Of a DNA stretch of 34,685 bases, positions 7,003-15,288 are shown one piece after another. The DNA is from Campylobacterales bacterium (GTDB taxonomy: Bacteria > Campylobacterota > Campylobacteria > Campylobacterales > Sulfurovaceae): positions 1 to 34,685 of the forward strand of contig JACXUO010000016.1 of the NCBI GenBank assembly GCA_014763885.1. The letters are read 5' to 3'. How positions within the stretch are numbered: position 1 is the first letter of the stretch; each line of letters opens with the position of its first letter. The position numbers were made by a program, and so were the translations under genes. Below the pieces are notes generated by a model. That model saw only the letters and a program-made list of their open reading frames with translations. It was not told the origin of the DNA and made no database searches.

Positions 7003-7530
7003 TATTTCGCCTCCTTCGTTGATTTCGCTACATGTATCATATCTTTTGCCTCTTGCGTGATCGCTTTCTCATCCATAAAGTTCAACATCGCTTTTACAGA
7101 GTTGTCGATCGGATCAAGGATAGGTTTCGGATAGATACCCAGCCAGACAACAATGGCTACAAGCGGAACAAGTGACCAGGTCTCTTTTGCATCAAGATCT
7201 TTGAGCGTTTTGTTCTCCTCTTTTGTCACCGGACCAAAGAAACTCTTTTTAAAGAGTGTAAGCATATAGACAGAACCGATAATGATCGATGTACCTGCAA
7301 GGACCGTCATGATCGGAGATACCTGATAGAAACCTATCAATACAAGGAATTCACCGACAAACCCGATAGTAAGCGGAAGCCCTACGGAAGCCATCAGCAT
7401 AATACCGAAGATCACTGCGTATTTTGGCATGATCGCTGCAATACCACCAAACTCATCCATCATCTTCGTATGTCTTCTATCGTAAATCACACCTACAAGC
7501 ATGAACAGTGCACCTGAAACAATACCGTGA
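7002..7530 (-). pseudogene. nuoM: NADH-quinone oxidoreductase subunit M, C-terminal part (after deletion and frame change)
   Basis: This frame begins within HGIVSGALFMLVGVIYDRRHTK, the segment that in intact NuoM contains a conserved helix histidine, and continues through GGIAAIMPKYAVIF and VGLPLTIGFVGEFLVL to a C-terminus of normal type. There is no start codon with a ribosome-binding site near its beginning; the internal ATG at 7502 lies inside a conserved helix. It is therefore the detached end of nuoM. Its stop overlaps nuoN. Confidence 0.88.
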
Positions 7531-8307
7531 TCTTACAAAACCGTAGGTACCCATCTTGAGCAGTACGGCTGCAAGGATCACTGAACCGATCGTCGGTGCC
7601 TGTCCGTGTGCATATGGAAGCCATGTATGGAACGGGAACATTGGTACCTTGATCGCAAACCCGATAAAAAATGCGGCAAAAAGCCACATCTGGTAGCTGA
7701 CCGGAAGGACCAGTGCATACCAGTCAGTCAATGCGAAGCTCCATACACCTGTAAGACTCTGATAGGTATATGCCATAAAGAGCATACCGACCAGCATGAT
7801 CAGTGATCCCGCAAAGGTATAGAGGAAGAACTTGACCGCTGCATAGACTCTCAATGGCCCACCCCATGCACCGATGATATAGAGCATCGGTACAAGTGAG
7901 AGCTCCCAGAAAAGATAGAAGATGATCGCATCAAGTGAAACGAACACACCTACCATTGTCATCTCGAGGAAAAGCAGTGTAATGATCATGTTTTTCACAT
8001 TCTCTTTTACGCTCAGGCTCATGATACCGATCAGGGTCATCATCGTCGTCATCAGTACGATGAAGAGAGAGATCCCGTCAACACCGAGATAGTAGTTCAC
8101 ACCGAAATCCGGGATCACAGGAATCAGCTCTACAAACTGCATCCCCGCATTGCTTCCGTCAAAGCTGAACCACAACCATAATGAAAGGAAGAACTCGATT
8201 GCCGCTACGGTGACACCGTAAACCCTGGCACTGTCCTTCTCGATCACAAACCCGAGCAATCCTGCAATTGCCGGGAAAAATACCAATATACTTAAAATAT
8301 AATCCAT
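7531..8307 (-). pseudogene. nuoM: NADH-quinone oxidoreductase subunit M, N-terminal part
   Basis: Starts at the ATG at 8307 with AAGGAG about 7 bases upstream. It encodes the first half of the antiporter-like subunit: LFWELSLVPMLYIIG with the conserved helix-5 Glu, and GFAIKVPMFPFHTWLPYAHGQAPT and LLKMGTYGF with the conserved lysines. At 7530/7531 the text jumps from GTYGFVR straight to the HGIVSGALF region in another frame. Compared with a normal NuoM of about 509 residues, roughly 70-75 codons are missing, including the helix with the AYSSISHMGF motif. As written, the frame runs 18 further wrong codons to a stop at 7477. Confidence 0.88.
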
Positions 8308-8318
8308 CTATCTACTCC

Positions 8319-10217
8319 TTAACCTATCATCGCCGTTACTGCTGCAGCTACCATGAGTACAACCGCACCTACAGCCATCCAATTAAGGTAGTGTGACAGG
8401 TTACCGGTCTGCATACGTCTGTTGACATCTCCACTCTTATAGAAGAAGTGCGCAATTCCATCTACTGTTCTATCTACAACCTTCATGTCTATACTCTGCC
8501 AGAATTTCTCCGAAATCATCGCGTAGGGCTTTGAGATTACCTCTGTATAGAGGTTCGGGATATAGTACTGGTTTGCAAGAAGCTTATAGATAAAGCTGTT
8601 CTCGAGCTTCTCGTTTCTCTCAAGACCCTTGTTGTATTTGATATACGCAAGAACGATACCGCCTACGGCAAAGAGTGTAACAATCGCTGTAAGCAGCCAC
8701 ACATAGTGGTGTGTATGTTCACTCATATGATACGCAGGAAGCAGGCTTGTTACAAATGTCTCAAATCCTCCTTTGAAGAAACCGGCAATCACGGCAAGGA
8801 TTGCAAGCGGAGACATCGCAATCAGTACGAATTTGTACATCTCATGCGGATGGATCTCGTGGTGATCATATCTCTCTGTTCCGTGGAACGTAAGGAATAC
8901 CTGTCTGAAACTGTAAAATGCTGTCATACCTGCAGTGATCACAAGCATGATCCAGAGGATATACGTTCCTTCATTGAACGCTGTCTCAATGATCGCATCT
9001 TTTGAGAAGAATCCTGCAAGCGGGAAGATACCTGCCAGTGTCAAAGAAGCAAGACCCATATAGATATAGGTAGGTCTCATTACTTTCTTCAATCCACCCA
9101 TCTTGAAGATATCCAGTTCATCGTGCATTGCGTGCATAACGTTACCCGCACCAAGGAATAGCAATGCTTTGAAGAATGCGTGTGCCACAAGGTGGAAAAG
9201 AGCGATCCAGTAAGCACCCAGTCCAGCTGCGGCAAACATATAACCAAGCTGAGAGAGTGTCGAGAACGCAATGATTCTCTTAAGGTCTCTGTTTACCAGC
9301 GCCATAGATGCAGCAAAGAAGGCTACAAATGTACCCAATGCTGCGATAAAGTAGCTTACTTCAGGAGTCACTGAAAAGAGCGGGTTCGCTCTGATCACCA
9401 GGAATACCCCTGCGGTTACCATCGTAGCGGCGTGGATCAGTGCAGATACCGGCGTAGGACCTTCCATCGCATCGGTAAGCCAGGTATGAAGCGGGAACTG
9501 TGCTGATTTACCCATTGCACCGATAAAGAGTGCAATTGCCGCACCGTTCAGGATCCACTGATCAAGATTTGGAATGGCTGCAAATACTGTATCGTACTGA
9601 AGTGAACCTACATTCCAGTAGAGGATAAATAGACCGACAAGCATACCAAGGTCGGCGATACGGTTCATAATGAACGCTTCGTTTGCTGCCCATGATGGAG
9701 AGATAGAAGGGTTGTCTTCTCTTGACTGGTCCGGCTTATGGTACCAGAAACCGATAAGCAGCCATGAACAGACACCCACACCTTCCCAACCGATGAAGAG
9801 GCCTGCAAAGTTGTCACTCATGACAAGTACCATCATTGAGAATACGAATGCTGACAGGTAAGAGAAGAATCGGTTAAATGATTTGTCATGATCCATATAC
9901 CCGATCGAATAGACATGAACGATCGTAGAGATCAGTGACACCATCGTCATCATTGTCACAGAAACCTGGTCTGCTACAAAACCAAATGGAATGTAAAGGT
10001 CTCCCATTCCGATCCATTGCATCATCGTTACTGAGACTGCTTCACCTGTAGTGAAGATATTCACAGCCAGTGTTGCCGATGCGACAAACCCTGTAAAGAG
10101 CAGAAGTGACGCAATGATACCAACAAAAGTCTTTCTTGGTGTCATCGCGAACATCGCTGCAAAGAGCGAAGAGACCAGTGGTGCAAAGAGTGCGATATAT
10201 ACTAATTTTTCCATCAT
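8319..10217 (-). CDS. nuoL: NADH-quinone oxidoreductase subunit L
   Basis: The largest antiporter-like subunit of complex I, 632 residues. Visible are VYSIGYMDHDKSFNRFFSYL, the FIGWEGVGVCSWLLIGFW motif, GKSAQFPLHTWLTDAMEGPTPVSALIHAATMV and KRIIAFSTLSQLGYM, all NuoL signatures. The C-terminal part carries the long amphipathic lateral helix that spans NuoM and NuoN in E. coli. The ATG at 10217 overlaps the nuoK stop (TAATG); a second ATG at 10214 is an alternative. Length and motifs are normal. Confidence 0.96.
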   Translation of the reverse strand: MMEKLVYIALFAPLVSSLFAAMFAMTPRKTFVGIIASLLLFTGFVASATLAVNIFTTGEAVSVTMMQWIGMGDLYIPFGFVADQVSVTMMTMVSLISTIVHVYSIGYMDHDKSFNRFFSYLSAFVFSMMVLVMSDNFAGLFIGWEGVGVCSWLLIGFWYHKPDQSREDNPSISPSWAANEAFIMNRIADLGMLVGLFILYWNVGSLQYDTVFAAIPNLDQWILNGAAIALFIGAMGKSAQFPLHTWLTDAMEGPTPVSALIHAATMVTAGVFLVIRANPLFSVTPEVSYFIAALGTFVAFFAASMALVNRDLKRIIAFSTLSQLGYMFAAAGLGAYWIALFHLVAHAFFKALLFLGAGNVMHAMHDELDIFKMGGLKKVMRPTYIYMGLASLTLAGIFPLAGFFSKDAIIETAFNEGTYILWIMLVITAGMTAFYSFRQVFLTFHGTERYDHHEIHPHEMYKFVLIAMSPLAILAVIAGFFKGGFETFVTSLLPAYHMSEHTHHYVWLLTAIVTLFAVGGIVLAYIKYNKGLERNEKLENSFIYKLLANQYYIPNLYTEVISKPYAMISEKFWQSIDMKVVDRTVDGIAHFFYKSGDVNRRMQTGNLSHYLNWMAVGAVVLMVAAAVTAMIG

Positions 10218-10519
10218 TACCCCTTCATCGTCGCAAGATCGTCAAGATCAAGACTTCCGTGTTTTTTATACAGTACGATCAGGATACCAAGTCCAACCGC
10301 AACTTCTGAAGCTGCAATCGCGATCACGAAGAACGCGAACATTTGACCTGTAAGATCGTTGTAAAAGTGTGAAATCGCTGCAAATGCAATGTTCACCGCA
10401 TTGAGCATCACCTCAGTCGCGAAGAAGAGCATCAATAGGTTTCTTCTTCTAAGTACGCCAATCAACCCAATAGAGAATAGAAGCGCTGATACGATCAGGT
10501 AGTGTGACAAACCTATCAT
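10217..10519 (-). CDS. nuoK: NADH-quinone oxidoreductase subunit K
   Basis: A 100-residue subunit with three membrane helices (LIVSALLFSIGLIGVL; the second with GLU in LLMLFFATEVMLNAVN; the third FFVIAIAASEVAVGLGI). The glutamates of helices 2 and 3 are the conserved pair needed for energy coupling in NuoK. It overlaps nuoJ by ATGA and nuoL by one base. Confidence 0.96.
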   Translation of the reverse strand: MIGLSHYLIVSALLFSIGLIGVLRRRNLLMLFFATEVMLNAVNIAFAAISHFYNDLTGQMFAFFVIAIAASEVAVGLGILIVLYKKHGSLDLDDLATMKG

Positions 10520-11115
10520 TTCTCATCCTTTTGTTTCAAAATTTCATCTTCTCCCGCATCCTCATCCATCATCTCGGTAAGAGACTGATCCATCTTCTTA
10601 CCTGCGAGGATGATACCTGCGATCATCGCAACCAGCAGCATCACCGCTGCGACTTCAAACGGAATAAGATATTTCGTGAAGAGTACGATACCTACATCCT
10701 GGGCATTCCCCACACCCTCATGCATCGGGTAGAGTGCCTGGATACTCTCAGAGTGGATCGGAGCAGCAAACATCAATACAAGCATCAATGCACTAAGGCC
10801 TCCAAGCACAAATACTACGGCTCCGTTCGTATTCTTCTCTTTGATCTCCCTCGTTGCATCGAAGAACATCATCGCAAAGGAGTAGAGTGCCATAACCGCA
10901 CCCACATAGACGATCAGTTGAACAACACCAAGGAAGTCTGCCCCCAGGATGAAAAAGAAACCTGAAATAAGTACCATACCTGATGCCAGAGAGGTCATCG
11001 CATAGAGTACGTTATTGCTCATGACAGTAATCCAGAAGAGGATGACCGTCAAAAATGAAAAGAGGTAAAATGCAAACCCCTGAAATGTAAACAGTGATGC
11101 CAAAAAGTTTTCCAT
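10516..11115 (-). CDS. nuoJ: NADH-quinone oxidoreductase subunit J
   Basis: About 199 residues with five membrane helices. The VYVGAVMALYSFAMMFFD stretch is the conserved NuoJ helix that holds the pi-bulge in complex I structures. I placed the start at the ATG at 11115, which has GGAGGAGG just upstream, rather than at the longer in-frame extension to 11196 that would run into nuoI. The acidic, polar C-terminal tail (after about residue 175) is longer than in enterobacteria. Its stop overlaps the nuoK start. Confidence 0.93.
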   Translation of the reverse strand: MENFLASLFTFQGFAFYLFSFLTVILFWITVMSNNVLYAMTSLASGMVLISGFFFILGADFLGVVQLIVYVGAVMALYSFAMMFFDATREIKEKNTNGAVVFVLGGLSALMLVLMFAAPIHSESIQALYPMHEGVGNAQDVGIVLFTKYLIPFEVAAVMLLVAMIAGIILAGKKMDQSLTEMMDEDAGEDEILKQKDEK

Positions 11116-11128
11116 GACAACCTCCTCC

Positions 11129-11752
11129 TTAGTACGCCAGTGGCGTTTTTTTGATGTTTTCATCAGCATTCGGAGATACGGCACCAAACCCGTCATACTC
11201 TTGCTGCAAGCTCAGTTTGTCAATCGGCGTAAGCATATCCTCAAAGAGAGAGAAGCTAGCTCTCTGCTCTGAAGCTGTCTCATATCTTGGACCATGGACG
11301 ATCGCCAGTTCCGGACAGACTTCCGCGCAGTAACCGCAGAAGATACAACGACCGAAATTGATCGTATACTCGCTCACCTCTTTACGCTGATTTTCGTCGT
11401 ATCGTGTCTCCATAGTGATACAGTTCGAGATACAGATCTTTTCGCAGAGCCCGCAACCGATACATCTGTAGTGGCCGCTCTCCAACAGTCTGAGCATCTC
11501 ATGGATCGCTCTGTATCTCGGAGAGATAGGAAGCTTCTCAAGCGGATATTTCACCGTATGCATCTGTCCCCTGAAGAGTGCATTGATCATCTCTCTCACT
11601 GTGACACCAAGACCGACAAAAAGTTCGCCTTTGAAGGTTCTTTTTGCCACCTGGGCAAACTTTGCCATCGGAGTCTTCGGCGACTCCTGCAGGTCAAGTA
11701 CCTTATATTCCTGAGTCCCTACATTTCTATTTTTAAATTGTTCTAAACCCAT
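11129..11752 (-). CDS. nuoI: NADH-quinone oxidoreductase subunit I (two [4Fe-4S] ferredoxin-like subunit)
   Basis: Peripheral-arm subunit, 207 residues, with two complete C-x2-C-x2-C-x3-C motifs: Cys97/100/103/107 and Cys136/139/142/146. These bind clusters N6a and N6b, which pass electrons to N2 in NuoB. The segment ahead of the clusters (YPLEKLPISPRYRAIHEM) is family-typical. Followed by nuoJ after 13 bp. Confidence 0.95.
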   Translation of the reverse strand: MGLEQFKNRNVGTQEYKVLDLQESPKTPMAKFAQVAKRTFKGELFVGLGVTVREMINALFRGQMHTVKYPLEKLPISPRYRAIHEMLRLLESGHYRCIGCGLCEKICISNCITMETRYDENQRKEVSEYTINFGRCIFCGYCAEVCPELAIVHGPRYETASEQRASFSLFEDMLTPIDKLSLQQEYDGFGAVSPNADENIKKTPLAY

Positions 11753-11762
11753 CTTTACTCCC

Positions 11763-12803
11763 TTATACCATCATCACTATACCGGTGACTACAACGTTGA
11801 TCACTGCAATCGGCATCAATACTTTCCAACACAGCCACATCAACTGATCCGGTCTTACGTGAGGCCAGGCTGCTCTTACCCATAGCATCAGGAAGAAGAA
11901 GAATGCCACTTTAAAGAGGATCATGATCCAACCTGCAATAAATCCGAAGTCATTGTATCCGCCGAGGAAGACAACCGCTGCAAGAATCGAGATCGTGATC
12001 ATGTTCGCATACTCACCGATGAAGAACATCCCCCATCTCATCCCTGAATACTCAGTTGCATATCCCGAAATAACCTCTGCCTCATGTTCAAGAAGGTCAA
12101 ACGGTGTTCTGTTCGTCTCAGCAAACCCTGCGATCAGGAAAAGTACAAATGCCACCGGCTGCTGCCAGATAAACCATGAGGTAAATCCACCTGACTGTGC
12201 CTCATTGAAGTCAATCAGCGAGAGTGATCCCACAAGCATGATCGGAGCAAGAAGGGAAAGCCCTGTTACCACCTCATAGGAGAGGAACTGGATCGCTGTC
12301 CTTGCCGCACCGATGATACCCCATTTGTTCGCCTGTGCCATACCTGCAAGCAATGGACCGTAAAGCCCCGCAGCCATCATACCGATCACAAAAAGAATCC
12401 CTACATTCACATCTGAAGCGATCGATGGAACAAACGTACCTCCAAGTACCGGAATAAACTCAGGAATCGTAAAGTCCGGGAAAACCGGAACACCTGCCAA
12501 TGCGATAAATGCCGTTGCAGCAGTGATCACAGGCGCTACTTTAAAGATCAGGGCATTGGCGTGCTGAGGCACGATATCCTCTTTTGTAAAAAGTTTGATA
12601 CCATCCGCTGCAATCTGCAGCAAACCATACGGACCGACATGCGTCGGCCCGAGACGGCGCTGCATAAATGCCAGAACCTTTCTTTCCAAGTAGGTACCGA
12701 AACCTGCTACTGCCGAAATAATCGCAAGGATCAGGATCGCTTTGATCGCCACACCTGCAGCCGTTACCTCCGGTAGTTGTTCTATAAGTGTTGTTGTTTC
12801 CAT
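11763..12803 (-). CDS. nuoH: NADH-quinone oxidoreductase subunit H
   Basis: Membrane subunit forming the quinone channel entrance, 346 residues with eight helices. Diagnostic are ERKVLAFMQRRLGPTHVGP, LQIAADGIKLFTKED, and the quinone-loop signature FAETNRTPFDLLEHEAE with VSGYATEYSG-like continuation (here ISGYATEYSGMRW). It sits directly after nuoG2 (3 bp) and before nuoI. Confidence 0.96.
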   Translation of the reverse strand: METTTLIEQLPEVTAAGVAIKAILILAIISAVAGFGTYLERKVLAFMQRRLGPTHVGPYGLLQIAADGIKLFTKEDIVPQHANALIFKVAPVITAATAFIALAGVPVFPDFTIPEFIPVLGGTFVPSIASDVNVGILFVIGMMAAGLYGPLLAGMAQANKWGIIGAARTAIQFLSYEVVTGLSLLAPIMLVGSLSLIDFNEAQSGGFTSWFIWQQPVAFVLFLIAGFAETNRTPFDLLEHEAEVISGYATEYSGMRWGMFFIGEYANMITISILAAVVFLGGYNDFGFIAGWIMILFKVAFFFFLMLWVRAAWPHVRPDQLMWLCWKVLMPIAVINVVVTGIVMMV

Positions 12804-12806
12804 CGT

Positions 12807-15287
12807 TTACACCTTCTTAATTGTTACATTTTTGTATCTTGACCCGCCGAAGAGATCATATACACCTGCCGCAGCCCTGAAATCTGATACTTTGACAATA
12901 TCACCTTCCATCTTCCCGTCAGCGATCACATCCATGACGATGCTTCCGTTGTCAAATACGATTTCAACTCTCTCGCCCAGTTCTTCTGCTTTTGCAGGAC
13001 TTGCATAGACCCCGAATGCCTCAAAGATCTCATGTGACTTGTCTGTAAAGTCATTGAACTGTCTTGCCGGGTTACAGCGGTATGCGATCTCTCCCTCCAA
13101 TGCTGCAGCTTCATCAAACTTCTCAACAGTCGGAAGTGCAGCTTCGGTTGATGTGATATCCAGCAGATATCCACGGTCTTCTGTACCGTTATTGAGGTAA
13201 CGATTTGGCAGTGCATCAAAGGCAACTGCCCGGTATCCTTTCTCTACAGGAAGCATCGGTGTCCAGTCAATCGTAAGCGCCGGTGCCCCGACCAATACTT
13301 TCATCAGATCGTTCAACTCATATCCACCGTATGGAAGCGCTGCATTGGTTGGAACGACTCTTTTTGACATCGTCGTAAATGTCCCTTCCTGCTGGTTCAT
13401 TGCCGGCATATCAAGATCGCCGTTCCCCAGTGCGGAAAGCCTGAAATCACCGTTTTCGTTGTATCCTACCGTATATCCTGACGCTTCATCATCAAGATCA
13501 CAGATCAACGCAACTCCAAGTGCATTTGATTTTGGTGGAGCCATCACCACATCGATAGTTGTTGTTGCTTCGATCAGTGCGATCAGTTTCGCGATATTTT
13601 CCGCTTTGTCATGGAAGTAGAGGTCTTCACCCACCATCATTGAGAAGGACTCTTTTTTCTTCATCATCTTCTCAAATGCATCCGGGAACTTCTCGGAATC
13701 ACCGCCGAGAAGATCGATCAGTCCGTTCTTTTCGACAGTGATCTCTTTTTCTACTGTCTCTTTGACTTTTTTGGTAACCTCTTCCTCTTCACCAGTCTCT
13801 TCATTTTTGACCATCTCTTTGACTGTCTTGTCGACCTTCTCTTTGATTGTCTTGGTCTCTGATGTTTTAAAGGAATCAATATAGGCTTTTACCTCTTCAG
13901 GAAGCTTCTGCGCATCAGCGAAAAGATCAAGGATAAGATAGAGTGCTGCCTCTTCAAGGCCCGGTTTGTGGTTGAAGCACTCGACGCTCTTACCGAATGA
14001 AGGGATCAGGGTATCCCCTACCGGATGGAAATAGAGCCCTGCACCCTTGTTCAGCTTTTGAACATTGTTGAACGCATACTTCATGCCTGGAGTGTCATTT
14101 CTCAGCGCGGCACCTACCGAGATCACAAAATCGGCACGCTTCATGATCGCGTCTGTATCTGTTGACCAGAGTGCTCTGCCGCTGGCTGCCTGGTAGTGGT
14201 TCAGGAATTTCTGGAACGCTCTCACTTCTGGGTTATAGAGTTTTACACCCATCTTCTCTTTGAGTGTCTGAAGCATTTTTGCTTCTTCATTGGTGATCAC
14301 TGAGTTGAATCTGATCGTTTCAGCTTTTTTGAATGCCTCGATTGCTGCATTGAATGCTGCTTCATCTTTGGTTGCATCTTCGTTTTCAAAGTCATAGGCA
14401 AAACGTGCCGCACCGTCCAGTGATACATAGTTCCACTCATTCGTTACACGGAAGATCTTCTCTCTTCTGTCTTCGATCGATCTTGGCTTTGTCTCGTAGT
14501 AGATCGCAAAACCGTCACTTGAGTGTGCTGAAACCGCAGGGATGCGCTTAAGATCCCATGCATTTGACTGATAGACAAAATCCCTGCTTACCAATGCTCC
14601 GACCGGACAGACTGCGATACATTCGCCACAGTCCGAACAGTTTGTCTGATCTGTTCCGTTGCTTGGGGCGATCAATGACTTCTGGAGTTTGTTCCACATC
14701 GCATACGCGTCTTTGGGCATGCTCTCTTTATACGCTTTGTCGATATCCTCGCCGCCTCTTTTTGTCGTCGAGATCGCCGCATCACCGATCATATCCTTAC
14801 ACACCGTCGTACAGCGCTCACATACGATACAGAGGCCCGGATCGTAGTGCAGTACACTACTCCAGTTCTGTGTCTCTCTCTTGGTGTCGGGGATTGCATA
14901 GTTTTGGGAATCAACCTGCAGCTCGAGTGTATAGTTCTGCAATTCACACTCACCGCTTTTGTCACAGACGCCACACTGAAGCGGGTGGTTGACATCATAG
15001 ACCTCCATGATCGCCCTGCGTTCTTCAAGGATATTCGGAGTATTTACATTGATCTCCATCCCCTCTTTTACCTTCGCATTACACGCATACACCTGCTTGC
15101 CGTCTGCCTCAACCAGACAGATACGGCATGCCAAAGTAGGCGAACATCTTGTCAAATAACAAATAGCCGGTATAAAGACTTCGTTGGCACGGGCAGCATT
15201 CAGGATATACTCACCCTCAACAGCCTGATACTCCACACCATCGATCTTGATACTTACCATGTTTTCTACTGTTTTTACTTCACTCAT
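12807..15287 (-). CDS. nuoG: NuoG paralogue 2 (complex I large iron-sulfur subunit, altered cluster set)
   Basis: An 826-residue NuoG-like protein. Ligands visible: N1b [2Fe-2S] at Cys43/54/57/69; N5 at His101, Cys105/108/114; then a two-cluster ferredoxin motif, Cys153/156/159/163 and Cys217/220/223/227. The region where the first NuoG has its N7 cysteines reads SAHSSDGF and has none. The molybdopterin-oxidoreductase-like C-terminal domain follows, interrupted at about residues 473-520 by a Lys/Glu-rich insert likely to be a coil. The gene lies one base after nuoG1 (TAAGATG). It presumably acts with nuoG1 in the same peripheral arm; how electrons divide between them is not evident. Confidence 0.9.
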   Translation of the reverse strand: MSEVKTVENMVSIKIDGVEYQAVEGEYILNAARANEVFIPAICYLTRCSPTLACRICLVEADGKQVYACNAKVKEGMEINVNTPNILEERRAIMEVYDVNHPLQCGVCDKSGECELQNYTLELQVDSQNYAIPDTKRETQNWSSVLHYDPGLCIVCERCTTVCKDMIGDAAISTTKRGGEDIDKAYKESMPKDAYAMWNKLQKSLIAPSNGTDQTNCSDCGECIAVCPVGALVSRDFVYQSNAWDLKRIPAVSAHSSDGFAIYYETKPRSIEDRREKIFRVTNEWNYVSLDGAARFAYDFENEDATKDEAAFNAAIEAFKKAETIRFNSVITNEEAKMLQTLKEKMGVKLYNPEVRAFQKFLNHYQAASGRALWSTDTDAIMKRADFVISVGAALRNDTPGMKYAFNNVQKLNKGAGLYFHPVGDTLIPSFGKSVECFNHKPGLEEAALYLILDLFADAQKLPEEVKAYIDSFKTSETKTIKEKVDKTVKEMVKNEETGEEEEVTKKVKETVEKEITVEKNGLIDLLGGDSEKFPDAFEKMMKKKESFSMMVGEDLYFHDKAENIAKLIALIEATTTIDVVMAPPKSNALGVALICDLDDEASGYTVGYNENGDFRLSALGNGDLDMPAMNQQEGTFTTMSKRVVPTNAALPYGGYELNDLMKVLVGAPALTIDWTPMLPVEKGYRAVAFDALPNRYLNNGTEDRGYLLDITSTEAALPTVEKFDEAAALEGEIAYRCNPARQFNDFTDKSHEIFEAFGVYASPAKAEELGERVEIVFDNGSIVMDVIADGKMEGDIVKVSDFRAAAGVYDLFGGSRYKNVTIKKV

Positions 15288-15288
15288 C

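Noticed and set aside
7477-7560. Programmed frameshift in nuoM
   Set aside because: There is no slippery heptamer, and conserved sequence is missing rather than only shifted, so a deletion fits better.
10504-10965. 153-codon open frame on the plus strand
   Set aside because: Antisense shadow of nuoJ, which has clear family motifs; the plus-strand protein has no recognisable features and no ribosome-binding site.
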